The translations under genes were made by a program, and so were the position numbers. A stretch of 11,428 nt of DNA from Alphaproteobacteria bacterium UBA6062. GTDB taxonomy: Bacteria > Pseudomonadota > Alphaproteobacteria > Sneathiellales > Sneathiellaceae. Position 1 is the stretch's first letter. Each line of letters opens with the position of its first letter. Below are positions 1 through 6,108 of the stretch, piece after piece. Where the stretch lies: assembly GCA_002428885.1 (NCBI GenBank), contig DIYE01000124.1:1-11428 (forward strand), written 5' to 3'. The notes under the pieces were generated by a model. That model made no database searches. It saw only the letters and a list, made by a program, of their open reading frames with translations, and had not been told where the DNA came from.

Positions 1-22
1 CCGAAAAAGCGGCCTTCGGTGG

Positions 23-111
23 GCCAAATCGACCTATCTCCTGTGTTGTGCCGCTTGCCCGATGCACCACATCGCGCTGCGCGCCGCGCCTTGAAGATAG
101 GTCGATTTGGC
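23..111. repeat. Long inverted repeat with 17-bp perfect arms
   Basis: Bases 23-39 (GCCAAATCGACCTATCT) and 95-111 are perfect reverse complements, separated by 55 bases. The loop is GC-rich near its right end and can form further partial pairing (GCAC/GTGC-type stretches around 48-68). No T-run follows either arm, so this is not a plain intrinsic terminator. It could be a palindromic intergenic repeat, a small mobile-element relic or a structured RNA. Other copies in the genome would decide between these, and none is visible in this window. Confidence 0.6.
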
Positions 112-252
112 TCCATCAAATGATTCCTGTTAAACACAAAGTGCTCTATTCCTTTTTGCCACAGCGGGCTGGAATGCGCAATGATTGCATGGATCAAATC
201 TCAATGATGTTACGTTGGGTAATCGCTTTTCCGTTTTTGCCCATCATCCCTA

Positions 253-281
253 TTGACAGTCCGTCCAAGGAACTTTAAACG
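253..281 (+). promoter_or_regulatory. Likely sigma-70 promoter of tRNA-Ser
   Basis: A perfect -35 hexamer TTGACA (253-258) is followed, after 17 bases, by a weaker -10 hexamer TAAACG (276-281). Transcription would begin near 288 and run through a leader of roughly 58 bases into the tRNA at 346. The call rests on the perfect -35 and its position ahead of a stable RNA gene. The -10 is poor. Confidence 0.5.
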
Positions 282-345
282 TCTCCCTCACTTCGGTTGC
301 AAAAAGACCGGAGCCGGGAAGCGCCAAGTCGCTTTCCATTGATGC

Positions 346-433
346 GGAGGGATGGCTGAGCGGTTTAAAGCGGCGGTCTTGAAAACCGTTGTAGGGAAAC
401 CTACCGGGGGTTCGAATCCCTCTCCCTCCGCCA
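346..433 (+). tRNA. tRNA-Ser (anticodon UGA)
   Basis: The acceptor stem GGAGGGA (346-352) pairs perfectly with TCCCTCC (423-429), followed by discriminator G430 and an encoded CCA (431-433). The anticodon loop CTTGAAA (378-384) places the anticodon TGA at 380-382, which reads UCA-type serine codons. A long variable arm (GTAGG/CCTAC, around 391-403) and the T-loop TTCGAAT confirm a class II serine tRNA. The length with CCA is 88 bases, normal for tRNA-Ser. tRNA genes of this kind are common integration sites, and the DNA to its right is AT-rich and made up of unrecognised genes. Confidence 0.97.
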
Positions 434-539
434 CTTTCTATAATAAACTGGCTCTTCCGAATAGGTTCTAATCAAACACTAAGCTTTCAAAGCCTAAAAT
501 AAAGCACGCAAACTAGTATAATAGGCGGATGTTGGACTA

Positions 540-998
540 TCATTCCACGGCCTCCGGTTCTGAAGATGCCGGATTTTGAACTGGTCTTTTGTATCCAAAT
601 AATGTTTCAAATATCAGTCCGACGAATGCGCCTGCAAATACCTCTACAAGTGCTAAGTCAAGTTTTAAAGTGTCAGGACTTTCACCACTTCCTGAAAAAT
701 TCCAAATCGTCCAAACAACATAAACGCCAAAAAAAACTGAAAAAAAGCACGACAAAACGACAAAGCTCATAATGACACGTTCATCGTCTGAAGTAGGGCG
801 CCCCATCATGTTTCTGGCAACGTCGCGAAAATAGGCTAGCGTGTAGACGATCATAACTGGAGAAACAATCAAAACAACAGTATGAAAATCTGTTTGATCC
901 ATTTCACCTTTGAGCAGCACAAAACACAGGGTTATTGCCATGAAGTGCAAACCTACAAAGAAGAAACCAATCAAATTTTTAATTATATAAAGTTTCAA
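540..998 (-). CDS. Four-TM membrane protein of unknown function
   Basis: This is a predicted 152-residue integral membrane protein that I do not recognise. It has four hydrophobic stretches: near the N terminus (about 8-30), about 40-58, about 75-100 and about 115-135. A charged loop lies between the second and third, and the C-terminal tail is acidic (ends EAVE). I chose the TTG at 996-998 as start, not the ATG at 1023-1025. An ideal AAGGAG lies 8 bases upstream of the TTG (1007-1012), and the TTG overlaps the TGA of the preceding lipoprotein gene as TTGA, a typical translational-coupling junction. It is the last gene of a three-gene leftward cluster and may form an envelope complex with its partners (inference). 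No clear terminator follows it. Confidence 0.75.
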   Translation of the reverse strand: MKLYIIKNLIGFFFVGLHFMAITLCFVLLKGEMDQTDFHTVVLIVSPVMIVYTLAYFRDVARNMMGRPTSDDERVIMSFVVLSCFFSVFFGVYVVWTIWNFSGSGESPDTLKLDLALVEVFAGAFVGLIFETLFGYKRPVQNPASSEPEAVE

Positions 999-1483
999 GT
1001 GGCCGGCTCCTTCTTTTCCAAACACCGCCCCACCTGGAGAAACATCAACTCGAAACGGGAAGAAACGAGTGCTAATTGTTGGTCAGTGAACGACTTCCAT
1101 CTGCCTCCAGGCGGAGGAGGAGTTATACTTCGCGAAAACGTGCTCTTTCCTCTAAGACCGGCTAACAAGAGCAAAGTGCCATCCTTATGCGGCATTATAA
1201 GAATCGAAAGCGCCATTTCCTCCCAAACGCCGTCTCGGTTGGTAGATAAGCGAAGGTCTTTTCCACGTATTTGAACGACGTATTCATCTTCTGATCTTTG
1301 TAAAATCTCAATTTCTGAATTTTTTAAAGAACTATTCTGTGTAAAACACGTTTCTAATAAATATTGACTAATAACATTTTGCTCTGAAAGAGCAAAACGA
1401 AGAGGAGGGCTCACTAATGTTCTTTGCGGAACGCAACCTCCCAAAATACAAATCAGAGCAACAATCGAAAGAAATTTGATCAT
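995..1483 (-). CDS. Lipoprotein, paralogue of the upstream gene
   Basis: A 162-residue protein with a lipoprotein signal: a hydrophobic N terminus (residues 1-13) and the lipobox ILGGC with acceptor Cys17. The mature part aligns without gaps to the upstream gene product over residues 46-154, offset by 35. Shared features are Cys46, VVxIxGKxLxLS (69-80), GxWE (85-88), a GxSTFS motif (112-117), PPxGxRW (123-129) and Cys154. By hand count about 32 of 109 positions are identical. The two conserved cysteines bracket the domain and could form a disulfide in the periplasm (inference). I do not recognise the family. The gene starts 38 bases after the previous stop, with AAGAGA upstream of the ATG, and its stop overlaps the next start. 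AT-rich codon use sets it apart from the conserved genes further right. Confidence 0.8.
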   Translation of the reverse strand: MIKFLSIVALICILGGCVPQRTLVSPPLRFALSEQNVISQYLLETCFTQNSSLKNSEIEILQRSEDEYVVQIRGKDLRLSTNRDGVWEEMALSILIMPHKDGTLLLLAGLRGKSTFSRSITPPPPGGRWKSFTDQQLALVSSRFELMFLQVGRCLEKKEPAT

Positions 1484-1521
1484 TTTATTCTCTTTTTAAT
1501 AAATAGCTTTCAGTTGCCTAA

Positions 1522-2097
1522 TTATTTCAAGCAATCAGTAAGATACGCGAAAAATCCATCCATTCGAATAGTATATCGGGCCATAGCTTGGCTATTGAAA
1601 GGAATCCATCTATCGCCCAACGGTGGAATTTCATCCCAGTTCGAGAAAGTTGAATGACCTTGAAGCCTCACGTATTGAATTCTTAATTGATCGTCTATGA
1701 CTTCTTTGTCCAAGTAGAAGCCTACACGTTCCCACAGTCCTTCGCGTTCTTGAGACAGCATTAGGCCCTTGCCAGCAATTTCGACTACGAAACCGCCACT
1801 TGAGTGAGGTGTCACTGTAACGGAAAATGGACGCCTTAGGTCTATAGTAGAAACGCAGGCTCTAATTTTATGGGTAGACAAATTGGCGCTAACTGGAAGG
1901 TCAAATTTTGGTGGCGGACCAGAGTATGACATAATGGCCGTCTCGTTACTAACAATCGATACTGCGACTACCATTAAATTTACCAGAGCAATTCCCGCTC
2001 CTAACCAGGACACCTCACGACGGAATCGAAGTTGATATACAAGCTGAGCAACCAATCCACTCGTTAATATCAATAAAACAACTTGGAATATCTCCAT
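1522..2097 (-). CDS. Two-TM membrane protein, paralogue of the adjacent lipoprotein
   Basis: A 191-residue protein with two N-terminal hydrophobic segments (about 4-23 and 30-50) joined by a short basic loop (RFRRE). A soluble domain follows (about 80-191), probably periplasmic. That domain is the same as in the lipoprotein immediately downstream. Cys81 and Cys189 match Cys46 and Cys154, and VVEIAGK, GLWE, GHSTFS and RW motifs match with constant offset. The N-terminal part has no counterpart there, so the duplicated domain has been given two different membrane anchors. The ATG at 2095-2097 is preceded by GCGGA at about 7 bases. It is the first gene of the leftward cluster. I know no function for this domain. 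Confidence 0.8.
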   Translation of the reverse strand: MEIFQVVLLILTSGLVAQLVYQLRFRREVSWLGAGIALVNLMVVAVSIVSNETAIMSYSGPPPKFDLPVSANLSTHKIRACVSTIDLRRPFSVTVTPHSSGGFVVEIAGKGLMLSQEREGLWERVGFYLDKEVIDDQLRIQYVRLQGHSTFSNWDEIPPLGDRWIPFNSQAMARYTIRMDGFFAYLTDCLK

Positions 2098-2461
2098 TTT
2101 GAATCCGCTTCCGAATTAAAGACACCAAATTTATTTAAAACATATGTTCATTCCTAAAAAAACACAACCAAATAGAGAAAACAAAAGATATCATTAAGTG
2201 TAAGGGCATCGAATTTTCCAAGTTGTCAGTGAGAGCTTGCTCCCTTTCTGAACGCTATTTATCTCGTAAGTTGCTTTCAAAGCACTCATTAGTTCCTAAT
2301 TCTTTTTCAAAAAAATTCGATGACTGCCGGAGTCCACCAGGAGCAGCTTTCCCTTCCTAATTCCACAATACTTGAATAAGTCATCTAAAAGTTTCGGATT
2401 TTGTCTTTGATAGTCCGTTGCTTTTCTGACAGTCTGAATATCCAAAGAAATCACGGATTAG
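2098..2461. other. AT-rich gap with two doubtful leftward mini-ORFs
   Basis: No gene can be called with confidence here. On the minus strand a GTG-started frame at 2296-2454 (52 codons, hydrophilic, containing GKLLLVDSGSH) begins 7 bases after the DUF4259-like gene. It ends in TAG, and the same frame continues without another stop to TAA at 2194-2196, with an ATG at 2287-2289 just after the TAG. This could be a small gene, a broken gene or chance. Neither part has a convincing ribosome binding site. The stretch must also contain the promoter of the three-gene cluster, but I see no clear -35/-10 pair. Confidence 0.3.
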
Positions 2462-3088
2462 CTACTCGGCAATCTCAACGCCAATATCCCGCAACAATTT
2501 CTTTTTTGTCTGCTCATTCGGTGAACCATCGGAGTTCCAATGGGGAGCAGGCATCTGTTTTTCGATACAATGTCGATGGGGATGAACTGAAATAGTGCCT
2601 AAACCTTCTTCAGCGTAATCAAAATTGAAACCGTCCCGTTCTATCACCATTTCATGACACATATAACAGTATCCCAGAAAATCATCCGTTACTTCCGGGA
2701 TATTTTGCGGTTCCGGGGCTATATAGGGCTCTGACGGCGTAAGGCGCAAGATCAAATCACCGAGCACCTCCAGCCATTCGGCATTATCCTCTTCCGCCCA
2801 TAGATCGGCCAGTTCCGATGACGTTCGAACCCGATGAACGAGAGACTTGGCGGCTTCCAAATCAGCATCTGAGATATTTTCTTATTTGAAATCCGGAACA
2901 GCCCGCCCTATACTGACAGCCATCAGATCACAGGCAGCGAGGGCAGTACAGGCGTCATCCACATCCAGTTCTTCGGCTTTTCCGGAGATGTCCGAAATGG
3001 CTTTGTCGATTTGGCCGAAATCACTTAGACCATCAACAAAATCCAGAGCTGTATCATTGCCAAAATTCCCGGCAGTCCAGCTTCCCAT
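2462..3088 (-). pseudogene. DUF4259-like protein interrupted by an in-frame TAA
   Basis: From ATG 3086-3088 the frame encodes 68 residues starting MGSWTAGNFGNDTALDFVD, the hallmark N terminus of DUF4259 proteins (function unknown). It then meets TAA at 2882-2884. The same frame continues directly (ENISDAD, then residues matching the usual DUF4259 C-terminal part, such as SELADLW and EWLEVLGDLILRL) to the stop at 2462-2464. The total is 209 codons including both stops. No frameshift is needed: one nonsense codon splits the gene. The downstream part adds an extension of about 90 residues with CYMCHE and HPHRHC motifs that look like metal ligands. The ATG has GGCGGGA upstream and a likely promoter at 3104-3132. 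Options are a decayed gene, a recent nonsense mutation, a base-call error, or two polypeptides from reinitiation at TTG 2858-2860. Family assignment is from memory of the motif. Confidence 0.65.
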
Positions 3089-3103
3089 TTGGTATCCCGC
3101 CTC

Positions 3104-3132
3104 ATAATCAAAACGATATTGTTACCGTTCAA
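3104..3132 (-). promoter_or_regulatory. Promoter with overlapping palindrome, DUF4259-like gene
   Basis: On the minus strand TTGAAC (3127-3132) and GATTAT (3104-3109) are separated by exactly 17 bases, a good sigma-70 match. The -35 lies inside a perfect 13-base palindrome TTCAACTGTTGAA (3128-3140), which could be an operator (inference). The start codon is only about 15 bases below the -10, so the leader would be very short. Confidence 0.4.
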
Positions 3133-3154
3133 CTGTTGAAGTTTTAATAACAAA

Positions 3155-3189
3155 GCGAAAAAGCCGGGCCCATGACGGGATCCCGGCTT
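3155..3189 (-). terminator. Intrinsic terminator of the CARDB-domain gene
   Basis: Read on the minus strand, AAGCCGGG (3182-3189) pairs perfectly with CCCGGCTT (3161-3168) around a 13-base loop, and a run of five T follows before CGC. It sits 28 bases beyond the stop codon of the secreted-protein gene and just ahead of the promoter of the DUF4259-like gene, so it separates two transcription units. Confidence 0.8.
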
Positions 3190-3217
3190 CACTGGTGAGG
3201 ACAGTTTACTATATGGT

Positions 3218-4792
3218 TTACTGAGGACCTGTAGGCTTTTGCGGTCTTGGTGTTGAGCCTGTCGGTCTAGGAGAGGATGTCTGGCCGCCGCAGTCTTCAT
3301 CCACTTTTATGAAGACACTGTATTTGTTGTTATTTTCGTTTTTCTCAACAACTTTCTTTGTGTCATCCAGAGAAGCCTTGACCATATAGGTGCCGGCTTT
3401 CAGCATAATGTGACCGCTGACAGTGCGGGAGGCTTTTTTGTCCACGGCAAAGTTCGTTGCCGTATGGAGCGGCGCATCTCCTTTGCCGCGAAGCCTGTGA
3501 TTGGCAATGGCATTGGCATCGCCAATATTTCTCACATCATATTTGAAACGGAACTTACATCCCCTCGGTGTTGTGGCAATAGCATCCTCTTTCTTCACTG
3601 TCATGGATCCACCCCAGGCGCTTGACGTCGTTCCGATGGTGATGCCTGTGCGGGACATCAGGTCCGGCAATGCCAGTGTGGCTGTCTGCGGCCCCACAAA
3701 TGTGGCCTGCTTGATCTTTTTACAGGTCGCTTGAAATTCCTTGAAATTGGCAATCTGCCGGTTTCCGCGCTTGATCTGAACACTCACCCTGCGGGTCGGC
3801 ACTTCCTGCATTTGAGGCAGAGCCTGAGCTCCGCCCTGGCTCTGGATACCGCCTTGGGAGCCTGGTGTTCCCTGGTCTGGCGTGTTGCTTGTTTCCTTAA
3901 TGACCAGAGTATGAGCGAGTTGGGTAACGGTTTTACCTTTGGCGACAGTTTTAGTCTTCCAACCGTTGGCAGGTTTACCGTCTTCGAGGAAACGGTATTG
4001 GAATTTGCCGCCAAAATCCGTGCTGGTAATTTTTGCTTTAACCGGCAGCTTGGCAGGGCAAAGACCTTTATAATTTGTCTGTGACATGCTGACGGAAGCG
4101 CTAATCAGCTTAAAGGATGGCAGTCTTGCAACATCAACTGAAACCTCTTTTGGCATAAAGGAGCCACAGCGGACGGTTACCGGATGATCATTTTTCGCCG
4201 TCCAGCTCGCGCCAGCTAGATCGCCTGAAAGACCACCACACTGAAGATTAAACTGATGATGGGTGACCTTACTCATCGTGACATTAAAACCGGTTTTCAG
4301 AATATCGAATTTATTTTGCCCATTAGAAATGCGCTTATTCAATTCCTCATTGCAGGCCTTGATAGCGTGATCCTTCAAGTCGTTATTCGGCTTGACAGCG
4401 ATACTTGCAGCCAACCAGGAGGTTGAGATGGTCCGTTTGTTTAAGGTTTTTTTCTTGATATAGGTTTTCGTACCAAGTGCATCACTGGTAGATTGAGGGT
4501 TCTTCGGATAAATATGTATTTTAGCCAGTTGCAGATGATTGAATTTCTTGCACTGTGCCTTGCTTTCAACCTTGTAAATCAGATTATAGTCGGAGGCTGT
4601 GTCATATTCCTGGCCGTCCGTCGTCGACACTTTCATAACCGGCCTTGGCGCAACTTCCCGAATTTCCAGCATTTCAACGCCATAGGTATCGGGCCCCCAA
4701 GCATAAGCGGTGTTAACAACCACACCGCCGGCCAGCAGGCAAACGCCTGCCACAGTTTTCATCAAATGACGTCGTAACCCTGTATTCTTCAT
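3218..4792 (-). CDS. Secreted protein with C-terminal CARDB-like domain
   Basis: A 524-residue exported protein. A basic N terminus and hydrophobic core lead to a likely signal peptidase I site after AYA (residue 31). About 30-225 is unrecognised. About 228-300 resembles an Ig-like beta domain (GLCPAKLPVKAKI, then KFQYRFLEDGK). A Gly/Gln/Pro-rich linker covers about 303-332. The region about 409-497 looks like a CARDB adhesion-type domain (VRNIGDAN, then KAGTYMVKASLDD and NENNNKYSV). The tail is Pro/Thr-rich with SPRP and TPRP repeats. Eight cysteines in the mature chain allow disulfides. I chose ATG 4790-4792 because AAGGAG lies 8 bases upstream (4801-4806); the GTG nine bases earlier overlaps that site. 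A hairpin sits in the leader and a strong terminator follows. A role in surface binding is inference only. Confidence 0.85.
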   Translation of the reverse strand: MKNTGLRRHLMKTVAGVCLLAGGVVVNTAYAWGPDTYGVEMLEIREVAPRPVMKVSTTDGQEYDTASDYNLIYKVESKAQCKKFNHLQLAKIHIYPKNPQSTSDALGTKTYIKKKTLNKRTISTSWLAASIAVKPNNDLKDHAIKACNEELNKRISNGQNKFDILKTGFNVTMSKVTHHQFNLQCGGLSGDLAGASWTAKNDHPVTVRCGSFMPKEVSVDVARLPSFKLISASVSMSQTNYKGLCPAKLPVKAKITSTDFGGKFQYRFLEDGKPANGWKTKTVAKGKTVTQLAHTLVIKETSNTPDQGTPGSQGGIQSQGGAQALPQMQEVPTRRVSVQIKRGNRQIANFKEFQATCKKIKQATFVGPQTATLALPDLMSRTGITIGTTSSAWGGSMTVKKEDAIATTPRGCKFRFKYDVRNIGDANAIANHRLRGKGDAPLHTATNFAVDKKASRTVSGHIMLKAGTYMVKASLDDTKKVVEKNENNNKYSVFIKVDEDCGGQTSSPRPTGSTPRPQKPTGPQ

Positions 4793-4825
4793 CCTATTCA
4801 CTCCTTATTCCGTATTGAGTGCAAT

Positions 4826-4862
4826 GGCTTTCAAACCCCTGTTCCGAGCGCGTTTGAAAGCC
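4826..4862. repeat. Leader hairpin upstream of the secreted-protein gene
   Basis: GGCTTTCAAAC (4826-4836) and GTTTGAAAGCC (4852-4862) form a perfect 11-base stem with a 15-base loop, 33 bases before the start codon at 4792. No T-run follows on the minus strand, so it is a poor terminator for the gene ending at 4939. It may be an operator or an RNA structure in the 5' leader. The rest of the 4793-4938 gap shows no strong promoter. Confidence 0.5.
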
Positions 4863-4938
4863 TCATCTGCACCGTTAGTCGGCGAAGTGAATAAAAGAGT
4901 TCACAAAAATGTGAGGACTAGGTGAACGATACCTAAAA

Positions 4939-5391
4939 TCATGTATCTTCGAAAATTTCAGGCCAATTCAGAAGCGCATTCCTGACAAACTCCCCTCTTA
5001 GTTCCCTGGCGCCAGGAGTCGCTGTATCTGATCCTGCTTTATAGTTCTCAGAACCCGTTTCGATAACTGACACTGCATGTCTGTCAAATTGATCGGCTGT
5101 TACATCGATAATATAACCGAGTGTCTCAACCCAGGCATGACCATGCCATCTCCCTTTCCAGTAATATCCTTCATTTTGGTGCAGACTGTTTCCCTGGACG
5201 ACTTTGGCCTGTATTCCATTCCTCCGGAGTATTTCGGCAACAAACAGACTGCTGGTCTGACAGGTTCCCCGACTAAGCGGCTCCTGGACTGGACGTCCTC
5301 TTTTATGGTGCCATCCGGGCCACTGTGTTTCCAGGAACCTTCGGATGAGGGTGGCTGTTCGGATAAGCTGTTGTTTTTCAGTCTCGGGCAT
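4939..5391 (-). CDS. Small transglutaminase-fold (cysteine peptidase-like) protein
   Basis: A 150-residue protein without signal peptide or membrane segment, so probably cytoplasmic. The order of catalytic residues typical of transglutaminase-like folds is visible. Cys44 lies in RGTCQTSSLFVAEIL at the start of a helix, His85 in HGHAWVET, and Asp96 in YIIDVTADQF. Proteins of this fold are peptidases, amidases or cross-linking enzymes. The substrate cannot be told from sequence. The ATG at 5389-5391 is the only in-frame start, but its ribosome binding site is weak. A GGGAG about 30 bases upstream is too far to serve. A promoter at 5437-5465 suggests it is transcribed separately from the CBS gene. 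It lies upstream of the secreted-protein gene on the same strand with a 146-base gap, so a functional link is possible but unproven. Confidence 0.75.
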   Translation of the reverse strand: MPETEKQQLIRTATLIRRFLETQWPGWHHKRGRPVQEPLSRGTCQTSSLFVAEILRRNGIQAKVVQGNSLHQNEGYYWKGRWHGHAWVETLGYIIDVTADQFDRHAVSVIETGSENYKAGSDTATPGARELRGEFVRNALLNWPEIFEDT

Positions 5392-5436
5392 GGCGGGGCA
5401 TCTGGCTGCAGAAAATAAACTCCCTTTTTATAAGGA

Positions 5437-5465
5437 ATCTAAAGAATGCGCGCCAGGTAGTCCAA
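5437..5465 (-). promoter_or_regulatory. Likely promoter of the transglutaminase-fold gene
   Basis: On the minus strand TTGGAC (5460-5465) and TTAGAT (5437-5442) are 17 bases apart. This lies 45 bases upstream of the ATG at 5391 and within the 98-base gap after the CBS gene. An alternative -10, TATAAA, lies 7 bases further on but lacks a matching -35. Confidence 0.45.
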
Positions 5466-5489
5466 CATTCGAGCTATCAACTGTTTTTA

Positions 5490-6011
5490 TTACCCAACCA
5501 CCAGCTGCTTCAGTCTAAGCGCTTCATATTCCAGTTCATTCAACCTGTTATTGACCACATCGCCGATGGTCACGATTCCAATAAGCTTGTCATTCTCTAC
5601 AACAGGCATATGGCGGAAGCGGCCCTTGGTCATACGCTGAAGGACAGAGATCAGGGATTCTTCTCGGGTGCAGGTTTCCACGCTGCTGGTCATGACCTGT
5701 TCCACTTTATGCGGAAGGGTTTTGCCGGGCATTTGAGCCAGTTTGCGCACGATATCCCGTTCGGAAAGAATACCAAGCAGTTTTCCCTGCCCATCGGCAA
5801 CGACGAGCGCTCCAATTTTCTTGTCACTAAGGACTTCTACGGCCTGGCCCAGGGTGTCTTCCGGGCTTATGGAAAAAACGGCATCGCCTTTGTTATCGAG
5901 AATATTCTGCACCGAGGCATGGCCGGCGGCGAGATTGGATTGTTGGGATTGACTGACGGTATCTTTACGCTCTTTGTCGCCTCTTTTGGGCGCCTGATAG
6001 GAACTCACCAT
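5490..6011 (-). CDS. CBS-domain pair protein
   Basis: A 173-residue cytoplasmic protein made of two CBS motifs, about 45-90 (ending GILSERDIVRKL) and about 104-157 (ending GIVTIGDVVNNRL). Paired CBS motifs form a Bateman module that usually binds adenine nucleotides. The conserved Asp86 and Asp151 after the last strand fit this. No enzymatic domain is attached, so it is probably a stand-alone sensor or regulator whose partner is unknown. A polar N-terminal extension of about 35 residues is longer than in many two-CBS proteins. I start at ATG 6009-6011 because AGGA (6020-6023) lies 8 bases upstream; an ATG nine bases earlier has no room for a ribosome binding site. A TATAAT promoter lies upstream at 6068. 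Confidence 0.9.
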   Translation of the reverse strand: MVSSYQAPKRGDKERKDTVSQSQQSNLAAGHASVQNILDNKGDAVFSISPEDTLGQAVEVLSDKKIGALVVADGQGKLLGILSERDIVRKLAQMPGKTLPHKVEQVMTSSVETCTREESLISVLQRMTKGRFRHMPVVENDKLIGIVTIGDVVNNRLNELEYEALRLKQLVVG

Positions 6012-6067
6012 GAAGATCATCCTGTCTTGTTGTCACATTGGACTGTGCTTGAGGCACGAGACTTACT

Positions 6068-6096
6068 ATTATACACGAAAATCGCATTATTAGAAA
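6068..6096 (-). promoter_or_regulatory. Likely promoter of the CBS-domain gene
   Basis: A consensus -10 TATAAT is present on the minus strand at 6068-6073. The -35 at 17-base spacing (TTTCTA, 6091-6096) is weak. The start of transcription would be near 6061, giving a leader of about 50 bases to the ATG at 6011. Confidence 0.5.
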
Positions 6097-6108
6097 AGAC
6101 TTAAGTTT

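Larger units (their letters stand above)
1..345. other. Region without a supported gene, upstream of the tRNA
   Basis: The only open frame of note (48-278, plus) has no plausible ribosome binding site and reads like random sequence, so I do not call it. The region holds the inverted repeat at 23-111 and, near its right end, the likely promoter of the tRNA gene. I see nothing else that can be supported. Confidence 0.5.

Noticed and set aside
48..278. 76-codon open frame on the plus strand before the tRNA
   Set aside because: It has no ribosome binding site, runs through the inverted repeat and the tRNA promoter, and its product shows no protein-like pattern.
517..522. TATAAT on the plus strand as a rightward promoter
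   Set aside because: No acceptable -35 lies at 16-18 bases, and the only target would be antisense to the leftward gene cluster.
2821..2832. GTTCGAACCC resembling a tRNA T-loop, possible att repeat of tRNA-Ser
   Set aside because: Only about 10 bases are shared, flanks do not match the tRNA 3' end, and it lies inside the DUF4259-like coding frame.
2860..2890. Frameshift between the two halves of the DUF4259-like gene
   Set aside because: Counting codons shows both halves in the same frame, separated by a TAA and seven sense codons, so it is a nonsense codon and not an indel.
4899..4925. GTTCAC/GTGAAC and TCACA/TGTGA inverted repeats as a regulator site
   Set aside because: The arms are only 5-6 bases and do not fit a CRP-type spacing; no promoter can be placed beside them with confidence.
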